Assembly: GCA_910578655.1 (NCBI GenBank)
Contig: CAJTQE010000003.1
Span: forward strand, 1 to 44,456
Length of the DNA stretch: 44,456 bases
Origin: an uncultured Christensenella sp.
GTDB lineage: Bacteria; Bacillota; Clostridia; Christensenellales; Borkfalkiaceae
Reading direction: 5' to 3'
This document shows, piece by piece, positions 1-8,305 of this stretch. Below the pieces are notes generated by a model that was given only the letters and a program-made list of their open reading frames with translations, did no database searches and had not been told where the DNA came from. The position numbers and the translations under genes were made by a program. Position 1 is the first letter of the stretch. Each line of letters opens with the position of its first letter.

Positions 1-3
1 GTG

Positions 4-36
4 AAAAGCTCTCGAACATATCGTTCGAGAGCTTTT
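4..36. terminator. Strong hairpin, terminator-like
   Basis: A perfect 13-14 bp inverted repeat has arms 4-17 and 23-36 and a 5-nt loop. The arms end in A4 and T4, so it could terminate transcription from either side. It lies downstream of the VWA lipoprotein gene on the minus strand and also next to whatever gene lies left of the window. Confidence 0.75.
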
Positions 37-113
37 GTCCTTGCTTGAAAGTGCAGCTCTTAAAAATTTAGAATTTAATTCCCTATGAGAAGTGTGCATT
101 AAGCCCCGTTTTT

Positions 114-1592
114 TTATTCGTAAAATTTACTTTCGGAAGCTTTCCCGACCAACCCTGCGAATTCTTTCTTGTATTCGTCGTCCGCCATATATGCGCCGAG
201 TTCGTTAAGTCTGGTCAAGACGGCTTCAAGCGACGCAGTTCCCTTGTACTTCGAATTGCGAAGGACGAGTCCGAATTCCGCAACGCAGCTTATGAACGAC
301 AAATCGTCCGATGACGGCGTGGTTATTTCAACCGTGCAGGTCACGCTCTCGTTTCTTTCGGTATCTCCGCTTACGTCCTTATATCTGACTTCGGCTTCGG
401 CAAGCTTGCCTTCCGCGCCCTTGGAAAGCGCAATTTCGTACAGCGCGGCTACGCAGAGGTTTGCGCCTATTTCGCCGGTGTCGGCCTTATCGTTATTGAA
501 GTCGTCCTCGGTGATAAGCTTGGTGTCGTAGCCGATAAGCCTGTATTTGTCCACTTCGTCGGTGAAGATGACGCCTGCCTTTGCGTCCTTTGCAACGGTG
601 AATAGCGTGCCGTTCAGCTCGTCTACGAAAACCTTGCGCGCTTCCGCTGCGCTGTCGAGATAGGCGTAGTTCCCGTTGCCTTTCGTTGCAAGCGTTTCCA
701 AAAGGTCGTCGCGCATATTTCCCATACCTACGCCGATAACCGAAAGGTAGACGCCGCTTGCCGCCTTATTCTGTATGAATTCGTGCAGTTCGTCCGTATC
801 CGACATTCCAACGTTGAAGTCGCCGTCGGAAATTAAAATAACTCTGTTGTTGCCGCCCTCGATAAAGTGCTTTTGAGCTATCCTGTACGCGCGTTCGAGT
901 CCGTCTCCGCCCGAAGTTGCGCCCGACGCAACGAGGGAAGAAATTGCGCTGCGTATTTTCTCTTTGCCCTCGTCGGTACATTCACCACCGTCAAGCACGG
1001 TTTTAACGCCGCTGGCATATGTCACGATTGATACGACGTCCCTGTCGCCCAGCCCGTCCAAAAGCATATTGAAGCCCTGCTTGGCAAGCGGCAGACGCGT
1101 ACTGCCCGACATAGAGCCCGAAACGTCTATCAAAAATACGTAGTTTGCGTTGACGTCTTCGACCTCGACCTGCGTCGTTTTCAGCCCGACGAGCATCAGG
1201 TTGTTATCCTTATTCCACGGGCAGGGTGAAAGCGCAGTGGTAAGAGCGACGGATTTGTCCGTCGGCGCGGCGAAGCCGTAGTCGAAATAATTTATCATTT
1301 CCTCTATGCGCACGCTGTCGCAGTTTACTTTACACCCGTCGTCAATCTGAGTTCTTATCTGAGAATAGGACGCCGTGTTTCTGTCAAGCGAGAAGTATGA
1401 GGTCGCCGTTTGCGAAACGGAGATAAAATCCTTTTCGATAATGCTGTCGTGAACGAAGTTGTTTACGTCTGCATCGGTTATATAGTCGTAGCCCGGATCC
1501 CACCGGTCGCCCACGTTGTCCATTCCGCTGCACGCGCCGAACAATAAACAGCCTGCGGAAAGCGCCGCTATACTTGCCAATAGTTTTTTCAT
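114..1592 (-). CDS. VWA-domain lipoprotein, YfbK-like
   Basis: This is probably a surface lipoprotein with a von Willebrand factor type A domain. The N-terminus has a Lys-Lys plus hydrophobic signal peptide ending in LFGAC, with Cys21 the likely lipidated residue (Cys15 is an alternative). A conserved pre-VWA region follows (NTASYSQIR, then RIEEMINYFDY), as in the YfbK family. The VWA fold carries a MIDAS metal site, DVSGSMSG, near residue 158. The C-terminal third matches the family's extra domain. The ATG at 1592 is chosen over the TTG at 1598 because GGAGG sits 6 nt upstream of the ATG and touches the TTG. It is the last gene of a sigma / anti-sigma / VWA operon, which suggests it is a product of, or a sensor for, that sigma regulon. 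Its ligand is unknown. Confidence 0.88.
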   Translation of the reverse strand: MKKLLASIAALSAGCLLFGACSGMDNVGDRWDPGYDYITDADVNNFVHDSIIEKDFISVSQTATSYFSLDRNTASYSQIRTQIDDGCKVNCDSVRIEEMINYFDYGFAAPTDKSVALTTALSPCPWNKDNNLMLVGLKTTQVEVEDVNANYVFLIDVSGSMSGSTRLPLAKQGFNMLLDGLGDRDVVSIVTYASGVKTVLDGGECTDEGKEKIRSAISSLVASGATSGGDGLERAYRIAQKHFIEGGNNRVILISDGDFNVGMSDTDELHEFIQNKAASGVYLSVIGVGMGNMRDDLLETLATKGNGNYAYLDSAAEARKVFVDELNGTLFTVAKDAKAGVIFTDEVDKYRLIGYDTKLITEDDFNNDKADTGEIGANLCVAALYEIALSKGAEGKLAEAEVRYKDVSGDTERNESVTCTVEITTPSSDDLSFISCVAEFGLVLRNSKYKGTASLEAVLTRLNELGAYMADDEYKKEFAGLVGKASESKFYE

Positions 1593-1663
1593 AATCAACC
1601 TCCGGTCTTTTTATAATCAAAACGATTTGCAGTGCGCGTTTGTCCCGCTAATTATAAAAAATT

Positions 1664-2335
1664 TTACCGCAATATCATTTCCAGATATTTTTCATAAGCT
1701 TTGCGGGCGTTGGAACGCACGTCGAAGTAATATTTTACTCCGCCGTAAGCGGCATGCAGCTTGTATTGCGGCTCGCCGTTTTCGGCGGTTCCGCTTGTAA
1801 GAAAATAATTTATTCCGCCGTAGCTGCCTTTGGCGCCGTCCGCGTAATCGGCAAGCCCGGCGTAAACCGCGGTTTCGTCGGTAAACTCAACGTACACGGT
1901 CGTTTCGTCGCGGCAGAGGTTTGCAAGCAGGTTAACGTCCGCTTTGACAAGCGTCAGCTTGCCGTCGCGGTAGCCCGCGGTGCAGCCGTCCACGTTCGCG
2001 TTCGAGGATACCGCAAGATTCTGTATGAAAGCCAGCGAAGGGTGCAGGTTGTAAACTGCGTACGCGCTTTCTTCCCGCAAGTCGAGGTCCGCGTCGGTAT
2101 AATAACCGACCTGCGGCTCGGGCGGGACTCCGTCGACGTTCCGCTTCAAAACTATTGCGACCGCAACGGCAAAGACCAGCGCAAAACTTGCCGCAACGGA
2201 AGCAAGCTTTATGAATTTCGGCAAAAACGCGGTTTTCGGTTTAACGTATTTTTTCGCGTCGGCAGTTATTCCGTTCGGAGTATTTGCGCCTTTGAAGTAC
2301 TCTTCGAACTCTTTTTCAAGTTTATCGTCTTTCAT
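1664..2335 (-). CDS. Putative membrane-anchored anti-sigma factor
   Basis: The 223-residue protein has a short charged cytoplasmic N-terminus of about 45 residues (MKDDKLEKEFEEYFKG), one membrane segment near residues 46-64 and an extracytoplasmic domain of about 155 residues that I do not recognise. It starts 18 bp after the ECF sigma gene ends, with an AGGTGA ribosome site before its ATG. An ECF sigma followed by a single-pass protein is the usual arrangement of a sigma with its cognate anti-sigma, and that position is the main evidence. No zinc-binding HxxxCxxC anti-sigma motif is visible, so any sigma binding must use another N-terminal fold. The VWA lipoprotein follows 71 bp later. Confidence 0.6.
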   Translation of the reverse strand: MKDDKLEKEFEEYFKGANTPNGITADAKKYVKPKTAFLPKFIKLASVAASFALVFAVAVAIVLKRNVDGVPPEPQVGYYTDADLDLREESAYAVYNLHPSLAFIQNLAVSSNANVDGCTAGYRDGKLTLVKADVNLLANLCRDETTVYVEFTDETAVYAGLADYADGAKGSYGGINYFLTSGTAENGEPQYKLHAAYGGVKYYFDVRSNARKAYEKYLEMILR

Positions 2336-2353
2336 TACTCACCTATTAAACGA

Positions 2354-2902
2354 TTATTCTCCGTCGTTTGTCCCGCCCAAAAGCGCTTTTAACTGTTTTT
2401 CCGCTCTGTCCTTGGCGCGCTGCACCGCCGACTTGCTCAGTCCTAACTCGCTTGCTATTTCCCGCACCGTCATATCGAGGAAGTATATTCTGTAAATAAC
2501 GGCGCGGTCGTCGGGTTCGAGCTTTGCAAGCGCCTGTTCCAGCATTATAGCGCTTTCCCTCTTTTCGGGCGAATAGTCCAAAGAGGTGAGCGAATAGAAT
2601 TCCTCGGTGGATACCTTGCCGCGCAGGTTGCGCGATTTGAGGAGGTCCAGCGCGGTATTGCGCACAATCTTCATAAGCCAACCGTATGCGTTGTCGCCGC
2701 GATTAAAGCGCCGTGCAAACCGCGCCACCTTGATAAAGCTGTCGTGCAGCACGTCCTCGGCGTAGTCTTTTCCGACTATGCTTAAAGCTACGGCGTACAT
2801 TTTTCCGCCCGCAAGTGAATAAACGCCGTCAAGACAGTCGGCAAAACCGTCTGCAACCGCGCGGATAAGTCTATTAAGTTTTTCGCCGTCGCTTTCTGTC
2901 AT
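2354..2902 (-). CDS. ECF-type RNA polymerase sigma factor
   Basis: The 182-residue sigma-70 family protein has region 2 at about residues 28-95, with the typical acidic AEDVLHDSFIKV stretch for core polymerase binding and YGWLMKIVRNTALD for -10 recognition. Region 4 lies at about 125-175 and ends in a helix-turn-helix, MTVREIASELGLSKSAVQRA. Length and domain order are normal for an ECF sigma. It heads the operon with the membrane anti-sigma and VWA lipoprotein and is divergent from dapF. No Shine-Dalgarno sequence precedes the ATG. A promoter on this strand (TTGACA, 17 bp, CACAAT) ends 6 nt before the start codon, so the transcript may be leaderless. Confidence 0.92.
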   Translation of the reverse strand: MTESDGEKLNRLIRAVADGFADCLDGVYSLAGGKMYAVALSIVGKDYAEDVLHDSFIKVARFARRFNRGDNAYGWLMKIVRNTALDLLKSRNLRGKVSTEEFYSLTSLDYSPEKRESAIMLEQALAKLEPDDRAVIYRIYFLDMTVREIASELGLSKSAVQRAKDRAEKQLKALLGGTNDGE

Positions 2903-2908
2903 AATTAT

Positions 2909-2937
2909 ATTGTGTATTATAATAATGCGTTTGTCAA
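2909..2937 (-). promoter_or_regulatory. Promoter of the ECF sigma operon
   Basis: On the minus strand there is a TTGACA -35 box (2932-2937), a 17-bp spacer and a CACAAT -10 box (2909-2914). The ATG follows after 6 nt, so the expected start of transcription falls on or next to the start codon. The -10 box matches only four of six consensus positions. Confidence 0.45.
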
Positions 2938-2945
2938 TAATTTAC

Positions 2946-2974
2946 TTGCAAAAATATTATTTGGCGTATATAAT
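2946..2974 (+). promoter_or_regulatory. Sigma-A promoter of dapF, apparently leaderless
   Basis: TTGCAA (2946-2951), a 17-bp spacer and a consensus TATAAT (2969-2974) lie 7 nt upstream of the dapF ATG at 2982. The expected transcript would begin at the start codon. It is back to back with the divergent sigma-gene promoter. Confidence 0.7.
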
Positions 2975-2981
2975 ATTGTTG

Positions 2982-3812
2982 ATGAGATTTTATAAAATGC
3001 ACGGGCTTGGCAACGATTATATTTACTTCGATTGTATGCAGCGTGAAATTGCCGAACCCGAAAAACTATCCCTCCGCCTGTCGGACAGGCATTTCGGCAT
3101 CGGCGGCGACGGTATAATATTAATGTGCCCCTCTCAAAAAGCCGACTGCAAAATGCGTATGTTCAACGCCGACGGTTCCGAGGGAAAGATGTGCGGCAAC
3201 GGTATACGCTGCGTCGGCAAACTCTGCCGCGATTTGGGTTACGTAAAGGGCGATACCTGCACTGTTGAAACGTTGTCGGGTATAAAGAAGCTTAAATTCT
3301 TCTTTGGGAATGACGGCAAGGTTGAAGCCGTCCGCGTTGATATGGGCGCGCCCGTACTTTCGGGCAGGGACATTCCGTCAACCTTTTCGGGCGATACTGT
3401 TATCGGCAAGCCTTTAAATATTGACTTTGAAGAATATGCGGTCACTCTCGTAAATATGGGCAATCCGCACTGTGTGGTGTTCGCCGACCCCGATACCGTA
3501 GACATAGAAAAGCTTGGCAGAAAGTTTGAATATAATCCGGTTTTCCCCGACCGCGTCAATACCGAGTTCGTAAAAGTTATCGGCGACAACGCTTTGAAAA
3601 TGCGCGTATGGGAAAGGGGCAGCGGAGAAACGTTTGCCTGCGGAACGGGCGCGTGCGCCGCTGCTGTTGCCGCCGTTTTGAACGGGCTTTGCGATAAGTC
3701 AAGGGAAATTACCGTCAACCTTTTGGGCGGACAGCTTAAAATCGAATACCCTGATACCGTATATATGACGGGCAGTGCAACACTTGTTTTTACGGGCAGC
3801 GTGCAGTTATAA
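2982..3812 (+). CDS. dapF: Diaminopimelate epimerase
   Basis: DapF interconverts LL- and meso-diaminopimelate, the last step before meso-DAP is used for peptidoglycan or lysine. The 276-residue protein begins with the family's conserved KMHGLGNDY. It holds both catalytic cysteine motifs, MCGNGIRCVGK near residue 72 and ACGTGACAA near residue 221. The frame is open back to 2910, but 24 extra residues there are AT-rich and unlike the family, so the ATG at 2982 is used. No ribosome site precedes it and the -10 box is 7 nt upstream, so the mRNA is probably leaderless. A CTP synthase remnant, dapL and malQ follow on the same strand, so dapF and dapL are likely co-transcribed. Confidence 0.96.
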   Translation: MRFYKMHGLGNDYIYFDCMQREIAEPEKLSLRLSDRHFGIGGDGIILMCPSQKADCKMRMFNADGSEGKMCGNGIRCVGKLCRDLGYVKGDTCTVETLSGIKKLKFFFGNDGKVEAVRVDMGAPVLSGRDIPSTFSGDTVIGKPLNIDFEEYAVTLVNMGNPHCVVFADPDTVDIEKLGRKFEYNPVFPDRVNTEFVKVIGDNALKMRVWERGSGETFACGTGACAAAVAAVLNGLCDKSREITVNLLGGQLKIEYPDTVYMTGSATLVFTGSVQL

Positions 3813-3814
3813 AA

Positions 3815-4108
3815 CGGTTAGTCCCACTCAAGCACGGCGAGGTGTTCGTCACCGAAGACGGCGCGGACGAAATAAGCGGGCGTCACCGCCACAGATACGG
3901 GTTCAACTCCAACTTCCGCGAACGCGTTGAAAACGCGGGTATGCGCATAACCTGCCTGTCGCTTGACGGTGTTGTCGAGGCGGTTGAAATTTCCGAAAAC
4001 GATTTTTTTTTAGGCGTGCAGTTTCACCCCGAATTTAAATCGCGGCCTCAACAGGCGCATCCTCTTTTCCGTCAATTTGTAAATATTTCTTCTAAACGGC
4101 GTAAATAA
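3815..4108 (+). pseudogene. pyrG: CTP synthase C-terminal fragment (pyrG remnant)
   Basis: The reading frame after the dapF stop matches only the last ~97 residues of CTP synthase, the end of its class I glutamine amidotransferase domain. Diagnostic pieces are RLVPLKHGE, the signature RHRHRYGFN and FFLGVQFHPEFKSRP, which contains the family's amidotransferase His and Glu. The C-terminus looks intact, but the whole synthetase domain and the amidotransferase Cys-containing half (about 430 residues) are absent. No ATG begins the frame; a GTG at 3842 gives at most 88 residues and lacks a ribosome site. It cannot make CTP alone. It is best read as a deletion remnant inside the dapF-dapL operon, although a short expressed peptide cannot be excluded. 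Confidence 0.85.
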
Positions 4109-4125
4109 ATCATAATAGGTAATAT

Positions 4126-5310
4126 ATGAAACTTAATAAAAACTTTAATAATTTAACCGAAAACTATCTTTTTGCCGAGGTCGCGGAGAGGACGAAAAAG
4201 TATGCGGACGCACACCCCGACAAGAAAATTATCAAGCTCGGTATAGGCGACGTGACGCTGCCCCTCGTGCCTGCGGTAATCAAAGCAATGCACGAAGCGG
4301 TTGACGATATGTCGTCAAGCGAAACGTTTAAAGGCTACGGTCCTTACGAGGGATATTCCTTTCTCCGTCAAAGCATAAAGAATTATTATGCAGGGTTCGG
4401 CGTCGATGTCGAGGAGGACGAAATTTTCGTAAACGACGGGGCGAAGTCGGCTCTTGCAAACATTCTTGATTTATTCGGAAAAGACAACGTCGTTTTGGTT
4501 ACCGACCCCGTATATCCCGTTTACGTAGATACCAACGTAATAGACGGCAGAAAGGTGATTTTGGCGGACGCAACGGAGGAAAACGGTTTTCTTCCTATGC
4601 CCGATTATTCCGTCAAAGCCGATATAATTTATATCTGTTCGCCCAACAACCCGACGGGTGCGGCCTATACCGAAGCCCAACTTGCGGCTTGGGTGGATTA
4701 CGCGTTAAAATGCGGTGCGGTAATTTTATACGACGCCGCTTACGAATGTTTTATCGAGGACGAAACGTTCGTCCGCTCCATCTTCGCGGTAGAGGGCGCA
4801 AAGCGGTGCGCGATAGAGTTATGTTCCTTTTCAAAGACGGCGGGGTTCACAGGTACGCGCTGCGGTTATACCGTCGTGCCTAAGGGCATAGAAAGCGACG
4901 GAATGAATTTAAACAAAACGTGGTTCCGCCGTCAGGCAACCAAATTCAACGGCGTGTCGTATATCGTTCAAAAGGGCGCGGCTGCCGTGTATACCGAAGA
5001 GGGCAAAGCACAGATAAAGAAAAATATAGACTACTATAAGCGCAACGCGAAGCTTATTGCCGACTGTATGGATAGGTTGGGCATCTGGTATACGGGCGGA
5101 AAAAACTCGCCGTATATCTGGCTGAAATGTCCGCACGGTATGGACAGTTGGCAGTTCTTCGACTATCTTTTAAACAACGCTCAGGTAGTCGGCACGCCCG
5201 GCGTAGGGTTCGGCAAAAACGGCGAAGGCTTTTTCCGCCTGACAGCGTTCGGCAGTGAAAAGCTGACCGAGGAAGCCATTGCAAGAATAGAAAAGCTTTT
5301 ATCCGAATAA
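4126..5310 (+). CDS. dapL: LL-diaminopimelate aminotransferase
   Basis: DapL is a PLP-dependent fold-type I aminotransferase that converts tetrahydrodipicolinate to LL-diaminopimelate in one step, bypassing the acylated intermediates. The 394-residue protein shows the family's KLGIGDVTLPL near residue 37, the substrate loop FKGYGPYEGY near residue 66, NDGAKSAL, YICSPNNPTGAA, and the PLP-lysine motif SFSKTAGFTGTRCGY near residue 232. Length is typical. Its product is the substrate of DapF encoded just upstream. Together with asd, dapA and dapB at 23416-26098, these genes cover aspartyl phosphate to meso-DAP. The ribosome site is weak (AGGT). Confidence 0.96.
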   Translation: MKLNKNFNNLTENYLFAEVAERTKKYADAHPDKKIIKLGIGDVTLPLVPAVIKAMHEAVDDMSSSETFKGYGPYEGYSFLRQSIKNYYAGFGVDVEEDEIFVNDGAKSALANILDLFGKDNVVLVTDPVYPVYVDTNVIDGRKVILADATEENGFLPMPDYSVKADIIYICSPNNPTGAAYTEAQLAAWVDYALKCGAVILYDAAYECFIEDETFVRSIFAVEGAKRCAIELCSFSKTAGFTGTRCGYTVVPKGIESDGMNLNKTWFRRQATKFNGVSYIVQKGAAAVYTEEGKAQIKKNIDYYKRNAKLIADCMDRLGIWYTGGKNSPYIWLKCPHGMDSWQFFDYLLNNAQVVGTPGVGFGKNGEGFFRLTAFGSEKLTEEAIARIEKLLSE

Positions 5311-5318
5311 GGAGAATT

Positions 5319-6821
5319 ATGATAGGAATACAAGAGAGAGGTGCAGGCGTACTGTGTGCAATATCGTCACTGCCCAACGAGTACGGAATAGGTTCTTTGG
5401 GAGAAGAGGCGTATGAGTTCGCCCGTCTTTTAAAGAAAGCCGGCATAAAATTCTGGCAGGTACTGCCCACTGTGCAGACGGGGTTCGGCGACAGCCCGTA
5501 TCAGTCGGTTTGCTGCCATTCGGGCAACCCGTATTTTATCGACTTGAAGTCGCTCCACGCCGACGGGCTGTTGGACGAAGAGGAGCTTCAATCGGCGGTA
5601 ATGCCTAAGGGCAACATCGACTACGAAAAGCTGTACGAGCGCAGGTTCAATCTGCTGCGCCTTGCTTATGCGCGGTTCAATTTAAAGGACAGGGAATTTA
5701 CCGCATTCGTAGACAGTAAAGAATTCGACGATTACGCGCTGTTTATGTCTTTAAAATCGCGTTACGGCGGAACGTTCGACACTTTGCCGGACGCTTATAA
5801 ATTCAGGGAAAAACTTGCCATGCTCGAATTCCGCCGTTCGGTATTGAAGAGCGATTTTCTGTTCTGGCAGTTCGTTCAGTTTGTCTATTTCAAGCAGTGG
5901 AACAAGCTTAAAGAATACGTCAATTCTCTGGGCATTAAGATAATAGGCGACTTACCTTTATACGTCGCGTACGACTCTGCGGACGTTTGGGCGCACCCCT
6001 CGTATTTTAAGCTTGACAAAAATTTAAAACTCAAAGCGGTTGCAGGCGTTCCGCCCGATTATTTTTCCGAAAAAGGTCAGCTTTGGGGCAACCCTCTTTA
6101 CGACTGGGACGCTATGTTCGAGGACGGCTTCGACTGGTGGGTAAAGCGCATTGAGAAAGCGAAAAATCAGTTCGATATTATCCGCATCGACCATTTCCGA
6201 GGGCTTGACAGATATTACTCTATTCCCGCCGGCGCGCAGGACGCGACAGAGGGCGAGTGGCTGCCCGGTCCCGGTATGAGGCTTTTTTACGAGATAAGAA
6301 GGCGCTGCGGAGAGGTGGATATAATTGCAGAAGATCTGGGCGTGTTGGACGCAGGCATTATGCGGCTTATCGAAAGAACGGGTTTCCCCGGTATGAAAGT
6401 GCTGCAATTTGCCTTTGACGGCAAACCCGACAACCCTTATCTGCCTGCAAATTTCAGGGAAAACAGCGTTGTTTATACGGGCACTCACGACAATGATACT
6501 ACGCTGGGATTTTTGAATAAAATGAGCGATAGCGAGTTTATGCAGTTTAAAACGCAACTGCGCGCCGCCCTGAAAAGCGAAGACGTGGTTTATCCTTTCG
6601 TCACGCGTGAACAAACAGTTTGGGCTTTGAATATCTGTGCGCTTGCGTCGCGTGCGGGAATCGCCGTTTTGCCCGTGCAGGATATAATCTGCGCCGACAG
6701 CTCGTCGCGTATGAACGTGCCGTCGGAAGCGTACGGCAATTGGCGGTTCCGCTTGGAAGATTTTCCGTCACGGCGTTCCCTTGCGCTTTTGAAACGCGCA
6801 ATAGCGGAAAATTACAGGTAA
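5319..6821 (+). CDS. malQ: 4-alpha-glucanotransferase (amylomaltase, GH77)
   Basis: This 500-residue GH77 enzyme moves alpha-1,4-glucan segments between maltodextrins or to glucose, in the cytoplasm. The N-terminus has RGAGVLCAISSLPNEYGIGS and FWQVLP. Catalytic motifs are all present: RIDHFRGL (nucleophile Asp, near residue 290), IIAEDLGVL (acid/base Glu, near 337) and YTGTHDNDT (Asp, near 388). Length matches the family. It begins 8 bp after dapL with a GGAG ribosome site, so it is co-transcribed with the DAP genes although the pathways are unrelated; no glycogen genes are nearby. A hairpin terminator follows the stop codon. Confidence 0.95.
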   Translation: MIGIQERGAGVLCAISSLPNEYGIGSLGEEAYEFARLLKKAGIKFWQVLPTVQTGFGDSPYQSVCCHSGNPYFIDLKSLHADGLLDEEELQSAVMPKGNIDYEKLYERRFNLLRLAYARFNLKDREFTAFVDSKEFDDYALFMSLKSRYGGTFDTLPDAYKFREKLAMLEFRRSVLKSDFLFWQFVQFVYFKQWNKLKEYVNSLGIKIIGDLPLYVAYDSADVWAHPSYFKLDKNLKLKAVAGVPPDYFSEKGQLWGNPLYDWDAMFEDGFDWWVKRIEKAKNQFDIIRIDHFRGLDRYYSIPAGAQDATEGEWLPGPGMRLFYEIRRRCGEVDIIAEDLGVLDAGIMRLIERTGFPGMKVLQFAFDGKPDNPYLPANFRENSVVYTGTHDNDTTLGFLNKMSDSEFMQFKTQLRAALKSEDVVYPFVTREQTVWALNICALASRAGIAVLPVQDIICADSSSRMNVPSEAYGNWRFRLEDFPSRRSLALLKRAIAENYR

Positions 6822-6829
6822 ATAAGTAA

Positions 6830-6868
6830 AATGCGAGGCGTTTATTAACGCCCCGCATTAATTATAAT
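6830..6868 (+). terminator. Terminator after malQ
   Basis: An inverted repeat with arms 6830-6842 and 6847-6859, one A/C mismatch and a 4-nt loop is followed by AT-rich sequence and a run of T from about 6880. It closes the dapF-dapL-malQ operon. Confidence 0.65.
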
Positions 6869-6914
6869 ATTTTAAATTTTTTTTTAAATTTTGCGTTGAT
6901 TTCATTAAAAAATG

Positions 6915-6943
6915 TTGTCTTATTATATGAAGATATCTTTAAT
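6915..6943 (+). promoter_or_regulatory. Possible promoter of second sigma operon
   Basis: TTGTCT (6915-6920), 17 bp and TTTAAT (6938-6943) is the best sigma-A-like candidate upstream of the sigma gene at 6964. The surroundings are very AT-rich, so a chance match is possible, and autoregulation by the ECF sigma itself would use different boxes. Confidence 0.3.
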
Positions 6944-6963
6944 TTCTCGCAAGGAGCATTAAA

Positions 6964-7491
6964 ATGAGCTTGGAGAAAAAGCTTGCGCGAGCGCTGCAAA
7001 CAAATAACCATTCAAAAATCGAAAAGGTTTTTGAAGAAATTTACTATGAATACGGCAAGCTTGTAGGCTTTGTCATATCCAAATACGTACATAATAAAGC
7101 CGACGTGGAAGAGCTGGTTAACGACGTTTTTCTGGCGTTTTCAAAGGTTATGTTCAATACCGAAATAAGCAATATAAAGCGGTATCTGGCTGTAAGCGCG
7201 AAAAATGCTACAGTTAATTTTTTAAGACGTAAAAAGATAGAATGTGAAGAGTTTTCTTACGTTGAGAATTACGACGGCTACGGCGATGGATTGGGTTATT
7301 ACGATATTGCCCGCGAAATGCAAAAATGCCTCAGCATAGATGAGTTAAATACGGTGTTTTTACATATTGTCTACGGCTATTCGTTTACCGAAATCGCCAA
7401 AAGCATATCGCGCCCTCCAAGCTCGGTAAGCTCGCAGTATCATAGGGCAATAAAAAAATTAAAGAGCAAGGTGAATAAAAATGAAATTTAA
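6964..7491 (+). CDS. Sigma-70 family (ECF-like) RNA polymerase sigma factor
   Basis: The 175-residue protein has sigma region 2 near residues 28-90 (VEELVNDVFLAFSKV and IKRYLAVSAKNATVNFLRR) and region 4 near 115-170, with a helix-turn-helix around YSFTEIAKSISRPPSSVSSQ. It carries an AAGGAG ribosome site. It overlaps the next gene by 11 bp, so the two are translationally coupled, as expected for a sigma and its regulator. It is clearly diverged from the sigma at 2354-2902 and more AT-rich. The likely target is the secreted protein gene two genes downstream, which is inference from position. Confidence 0.88.
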   Translation: MSLEKKLARALQTNNHSKIEKVFEEIYYEYGKLVGFVISKYVHNKADVEELVNDVFLAFSKVMFNTEISNIKRYLAVSAKNATVNFLRRKKIECEEFSYVENYDGYGDGLGYYDIAREMQKCLSIDELNTVFLHIVYGYSFTEIAKSISRPPSSVSSQYHRAIKKLKSKVNKNEI

Positions 7492-8281
7492 AGATAACGA
7501 TTTTATAAATTTAGATTATTCTGATATCAAAGACGAAGTGAGTGAAAATATCCGCAAATCAACAGAAAGTAAAACTAAGATTAAAAGTTACCGCGGAGTT
7601 AATCTGAAAAAAGCACTCAGCTATGCACTATGCGTGATGCTTACCTGCGTGGTTTCCGTAGGTTCGACTTTGCTTATTCAGGGCAGTATGAAAGGCGGCG
7701 ACGGTATGGGAAGTAACGGTTCCCCCGGCAACGTTGATCCGGGGAAATCTCCCGAATTTGCGAAAAAAGAATTTGATGAGTTATTAGCTTTTGGTTCTTG
7801 GTGGTTGGAAAACGGTATTACGTTTACTGAAAATGTGAAATTTGATTTGCTTGGCACGGATATAATATCTGAAAGCGATAAAGACGCTATCAGAGAATTT
7901 GAGAAGGCTAACGGTAAGTCGGGGAAGAACGTCTATTATTATAATATCTATATGGGAATGAAAGACGGCAAAGATACGGTCGTTTTAAGTAGGTTAATAG
8001 CTCCTTATCAGACGTTTAAATTTGAAAGTAATTTGCAGTATTCGTTTTCAAGCGTTATAGAAAAATTTGAAGAATTAAGCGGTGAAGAGCTTACGCGAGA
8101 ATTTTTGCTTGATTCAACTTTTGATAACGACTATTATTATAGCGTTGGCGGTATCAGCGTCAGATTTATTTTGGATGCATTGAATTACAATCACCAAAAA
8201 GGGAAATCTTATATCGAATATTACAGTGCCATAATTGACGGGCAAGTTTATATTGTAACAAGTAAGCAATTGCTTAGTTAA
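7481..8281 (+). CDS. Single-pass membrane protein, putative anti-sigma factor
   Basis: I do not recognise a family. The 266-residue protein has a charged cytoplasmic N-terminus of about 45 residues (MKFKDNDFINLDYSDIKD), one membrane segment near residues 49-69, a Gly/Ser/Pro-rich spacer (about 72-88) and a soluble external domain of about 175 residues rich in Tyr, Phe and acidic residues. Overlap by 11 bp with an ECF-like sigma gene and the single-pass topology suggest it holds that sigma at the membrane. The external part may sense a signal or the exported protein encoded 24 bp downstream. No zinc anti-sigma motif is visible. Confidence 0.5.
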   Translation: MKFKDNDFINLDYSDIKDEVSENIRKSTESKTKIKSYRGVNLKKALSYALCVMLTCVVSVGSTLLIQGSMKGGDGMGSNGSPGNVDPGKSPEFAKKEFDELLAFGSWWLENGITFTENVKFDLLGTDIISESDKDAIREFEKANGKSGKNVYYYNIYMGMKDGKDTVVLSRLIAPYQTFKFESNLQYSFSSVIEKFEELSGEELTREFLLDSTFDNDYYYSVGGISVRFILDALNYNHQKGKSYIEYYSAIIDGQVYIVTSKQLLS

Positions 8282-8305
8282 ATAAATTTTATAAGAGGTA
8301 AACTT

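Noticed and set aside
3842..4108. An intact small 88-aa gene with a GTG start
   Set aside because: Homology to CTP synthase extends upstream of the GTG to at least 3815 and no ribosome site precedes it, so it is a remnant.
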